Shown in pieces: positions 5,849 through 7,831 of a stretch of DNA of 7,831 nucleotides. Source of the DNA: Tissierellia bacterium. Lineage in GTDB: Bacteria; Bacillota_A; Clostridia; Tissierellales; Peptoniphilaceae. Both the position numbers and the translations under genes were made by a program. The notes beneath the pieces were generated by a model. The model had not been told where the DNA came from. It was given only the letters and a program-made list of their open reading frames with translations, and ran no database searches. The number at the start of each line of letters is the position of its first letter. Position 1 is the first letter of the stretch. The stretch covers positions 1 to 7,831 of the forward strand of contig JAAYEN010000251.1 in assembly GCA_012728775.1 (NCBI GenBank). Direction: 5' to 3'.

Positions 5849-7074
5849 AAAAAGTAGAATTATTAGCGCCAGCAGGCGATTTACAAAAATTAAAAATAGC
5901 AGTTTTATATGGAGCTGATGCAGTATATCTAGGGGGAGAAGCCTTCGGACTTAGAAAGAGATCGAAAAACTTCACCATAGACCAAATTGCAGAAGGAGTA
6001 AAATTTGCACATGAAAGAGGAGTTAAGGTATATGTAACTCTAAATATTATTCCCCATAATGAAGATTTCCAAGGTCTAGAAGAATATGTACAAGAACTAA
6101 TAGATATAGACATTGATGCAGTTCTAGTAGCGGATCCTGGAATGTTTATGAGAATAAAAGAAATTGCTCCAAATTTAGAAATTCATATATCCACTCAAGC
6201 TAGTGTAACTAATAAAGACACTGTAATGTTTTGGTACAATTTGGGAGCTAAGAGAATAGTTTTAGCTAGAGAATTAACTCTTGATGAAATAAAAAAAATA
6301 ACAGAGGATTTACCAGAAGATTTAACTATTGAAACCTTTGCTCATGGTGCTATGTGTATGTCTTATTCTGGTAGATGTTTAATAAGTAATTACATGCTAG
6401 GAAGAGATGCTAATCGTGGGGACTGCGCTCATCCATGTAGATTTAAATATAACTTAGTTGAAGAAACTAGACCCGGGGAATTCTTTCCAGTCTATGAAGA
6501 TGACGGTGGAACTTTTATAATGAATTCCAAAGATTTATGTATGATACAAAATATCCCAGAGATGATAGAAGCTGGAATTAATAGCTTAAAAATCGAAGGA
6601 AGAATAAAAGGCATCTATTATGTAGCCACAGTATTGAGATCATACAGAATGGCATTAGATGAATACTATAAGGATCCTGAGAACTATAAATTTGATGAGA
6701 AATATTTAGAAGAAATAAAAAAAGCAAGTTATAGAGATTTCACAACAGGATTTTTCTTCGGAAAACCTAAAGACGATGCCCAAGTTTACGCTACAAATAG
6801 CTATATAAGAGGGTATGACTTTTTAGGGATGGTATTGGATTATGATGAAGAAACTCAAATGGCGACTATTGAACAAAGAAATAGGATGTTTGTTGGAGAC
6901 GAAATAGAAGTATTTGGTCCCGGAGAAAAACATTTTACACAAAAAATAAATATTATGCTTGATGAAAAGGGGAATCCAATTGAAGTGGCTCCTCACGCAC
7001 AGCAAATAATAGAAATTAAAATGGATAGACCAGTATCTGAATATTTCATGCTGAGGAAACCTCAGGAGGCTTAA
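5845..7074 (+). CDS. trhP: U32 family protein, probable tRNA 5-hydroxyuridine synthesis factor (TrhP type)
   Basis: The 409-residue protein begins with the U32 hallmark [28 protein letters not shown]. The signature region at 167-201 has HGAMC, SGRC, RGDC and HPCR, giving four cysteines (C171, C178, C194, C198); C232 is a further candidate ligand. LKIEGRIKG follows near 248-256, with a C-terminal beta-domain after about residue 320. The family was annotated as a collagenase-like protease. E. coli TrhP (YegQ) and B. subtilis YrrN/YrrO are instead required for prephenate-dependent 5-hydroxyuridine formation at tRNA position 34, with an Fe-S cluster in TrhP. Direct coupling to trmR supports that role. 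B. subtilis has two consecutive U32 genes after yrrM; only one is present here, nearer in length to YrrO. It starts with TTG, overlapping trmR by 4 nt. Family certain; tRNA role inferred. Confidence 0.86.
   Translation: MKKVELLAPAGDLQKLKIAVLYGADAVYLGGEAFGLRKRSKNFTIDQIAEGVKFAHERGVKVYVTLNIIPHNEDFQGLEEYVQELIDIDIDAVLVADPGMFMRIKEIAPNLEIHISTQASVTNKDTVMFWYNLGAKRIVLARELTLDEIKKITEDLPEDLTIETFAHGAMCMSYSGRCLISNYMLGRDANRGDCAHPCRFKYNLVEETRPGEFFPVYEDDGGTFIMNSKDLCMIQNIPEMIEAGINSLKIEGRIKGIYYVATVLRSYRMALDEYYKDPENYKFDEKYLEEIKKASYRDFTTGFFFGKPKDDAQVYATNSYIRGYDFLGMVLDYDEETQMATIEQRNRMFVGDEIEVFGPGEKHFTQKINIMLDEKGNPIEVAPHAQQIIEIKMDRPVSEYFMLRKPQEA
7051..7069 (+). promoter_or_regulatory. Hairpin abutting the udk Shine-Dalgarno
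   Basis: CTGAGG (7051-7056) and CCTCAG (7060-7065) form a perfect 6-bp GC-rich hairpin with an AAA loop. Its last two bases are the first two of AGGAGG (7064-7069), the near-perfect Shine-Dalgarno for the udk ATG at 7076. The stem lies in the last codons of the U32 gene, so ribosomes finishing that gene would open it. That would couple udk translation to upstream translation. Confidence 0.5.
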
Positions 7075-7075
7075 A

Positions 7076-7708
7076 ATGGGAAAATGTGTAACTATAGGTA
7101 TATGTGGAGGATCAGGATCAGGAAAAACTACTGTAGTAAAAGAACTATTAGCATTGATTCCTGAAAACAAAGTTAGCATTATTGAAGAAGATTCCTACTA
7201 CAAAGATCAAAGTGATATGCCTTTTGAAGACAGGCTAGCTATAAACTACGATCATCCATCTGCTTTTGACCACGAACTGATGATTGCTCATATAAAGGAA
7301 TTACTAAATGGAAATTCCATAGAAAAACCTATTTATGATTTTGAAGCTAATACACGAACAGATAAAACTGTTCGAGTAGAGCCCCAAGAAATAATCATAG
7401 TAGAAGGAATTATGATTTTATTAGAAGAATCAGTAAGGGAATTATTAGACATAAAAGTGTATGTGGATACAGATGCTGATGTAAGAATAGTTAGAAGGAT
7501 ACTTAGAGATGTTAAAGAAAGAGGAAGAACTGTAGATTCAGTTATTTTACAATATATGTCAAAAGTAAGACCTTCTCATATTCAATTTGTAGAGCCTTCT
7601 AAAAGATATGCAGACATAATTTTGCCAGAAGGTGGACACAACCAAGTAGGAATAGATTTATTGAGATCAAAAATCGCATCAATAATAAATCACGAAGAAG
7701 AAATTTGA
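7076..7708 (+). CDS. udk: Uridine kinase
   Basis: Uridine kinase phosphorylates uridine and cytidine to UMP and CMP in pyrimidine salvage, in the cytoplasm. At 210 residues the length matches the bacterial family. The P-loop GGSGSGKT is at 11-18. It is followed by EEDSYYKD (37-44, with catalytic Asp D39), NYDHPSAFD (57-65), the nucleoside-binding YDF at 87-89, VEGIM (109-113) and the arginine-rich lid [12 protein letters not shown] (140-151). No residues appear missing. The ATG is placed 6 nt after AGGAGG and 1 nt after the U32 stop, so it is the last visible member of the coupled run. In B. subtilis udk also follows yrrMNO, and greA comes next. Here greA is absent, and a new promoter lies about 20 nt after the stop. 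No terminator hairpin follows udk, so read-through is possible. Confidence 0.97.
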   Translation: MGKCVTIGICGGSGSGKTTVVKELLALIPENKVSIIEEDSYYKDQSDMPFEDRLAINYDHPSAFDHELMIAHIKELLNGNSIEKPIYDFEANTRTDKTVRVEPQEIIIVEGIMILLEESVRELLDIKVYVDTDADVRIVRRILRDVKERGRTVDSVILQYMSKVRPSHIQFVEPSKRYADIILPEGGHNQVGIDLLRSKIASIINHEEEI

Positions 7709-7727
7709 AAAAATATAAGAACAACTG

Positions 7728-7756
7728 TTGACAAAGAATCAGTAATGTGGTTTAAT
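7728..7756 (+). promoter_or_regulatory. Near-consensus sigma-A promoter
   Basis: TTGACA (7728-7733), a 17-nt spacer and TTTAAT (7751-7756) match sigma-A consensus at 11 of 12 positions. TGG just before the -10 adds an extended -10 element. Transcription would start near 7763. It is the only strong promoter seen in the window and lies 19 nt after udk. It probably drives the next operon beyond the right edge. Confidence 0.85.
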
Positions 7757-7762
7757 TAATAA

Positions 7763-7831
7763 GGTAGAAAAAGTAGAAGTACCGCTTCTCACCTCGTGGC
7801 TTGCGCCTATAGGTTACAACTAATTATTTTG
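7763..7831 (+). ncRNA. Structured 5' leader of the next operon, possibly infC (cut by window edge)
   Basis: Downstream of the promoter two hairpins can form. The first is AGAAG (7775-7779) with CTTCT (7785-7789). The second is ACCT (7791-7794) with AGGT (7811-7814), enclosing GGC (7798-7800) with GCC (7805-7807) and a TTGC loop. One frame, from 7763 to the window end, is open and reads RSTASHLVACAYRLQLI in its middle. I associate this stretch, from memory and unverified, with sequence upstream of infC (IF-3) in Firmicutes, where an L20-type autoregulatory leader is known. It is more likely conserved RNA than protein. The structure is visible; the infC assignment is an inference. Confidence 0.5.

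Noticed and set aside
6823..7179. Minus-strand open frame across the U32-udk junction
   Set aside because: It spans two clear plus-strand genes, and its product has no recognisable domain.
7709..7727. Terminator after udk
   Set aside because: The stretch is A-rich with no stem and no T-tract. Nothing supports termination here.
1..7831. CRISPR arrays, tRNA or rRNA genes, transposases, phage genes, toxin-antitoxin or defence systems
   Set aside because: Reading through, I found no regularly spaced repeats, no tRNA-like cloverleaf and no mobile-element protein. All long frames are accounted for by housekeeping genes.

Overview
The window is a gene-dense, one-directional stretch of a low-GC (by eye about one third G+C) bacterial chromosome. 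AGA-rich arginine codons, strong AGGAGG-type ribosome binding sites in places, a two-cluster ferredoxin-fused aldo/keto reductase, and the order alaS - ireB - ruvX - DUF1292 - fur - rnj - trmR - U32 protease - udk all suggest an anaerobic Firmicute, most likely a Clostridia/Tissierellia-type organism. The placement is inferred from gene order and composition; no search was run.

Layout. Positions 1-1008 are the 3' part of alaS (editing domain, coiled coil, C-Ala domain; the catalytic half lies upstream). It is followed at 18 nt by ireB (1026-1280). A 116-nt gap (1281-1396) holds an 11-bp inverted repeat whose right arm runs into a T-rich tract. Next come an Fe-S aldo/keto reductase (1397-2344), ruvX (2346-2756, TTG start), a DUF1292 protein (2770-3015), a Fur-family metalloregulator (3076-3510), ribonuclease J (3534-5201), the tRNA wobble-uridine O-methyltransferase trmR (5201-5848), a U32-family Fe-S protein of the trhP type (5845-7074, TTG start) and uridine kinase udk (7076-7708). 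All are on the + strand, and several are translationally coupled. The last 123 nt contain a near-consensus sigma-A promoter and a structured leader that probably belongs to the next operon, which I suspect is infC-rpmI-rplT.

How the genes fit together. This is a conserved housekeeping neighbourhood centred on translation and RNA metabolism: tRNA charging (alaS), wobble-base hydroxylation and methylation (U32 protein plus TrmR), RNA decay and maturation (rnj), a RuvX/YqgF nuclease-fold protein implicated in rRNA processing, and pyrimidine salvage (udk). It also includes the Ser/Thr-kinase target IreB and a metal-responsive regulator. The aldo/keto reductase between ireB and ruvX looks like the lineage-specific insertion.

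I found no convincing new biological system. The points most worth a second look are non-coding: the inverted-repeat leader before the aldo/keto reductase, an orphan Shine-Dalgarno sequence before fur, a hairpin abutting the udk ribosome binding site, and the structured leader at the right edge.
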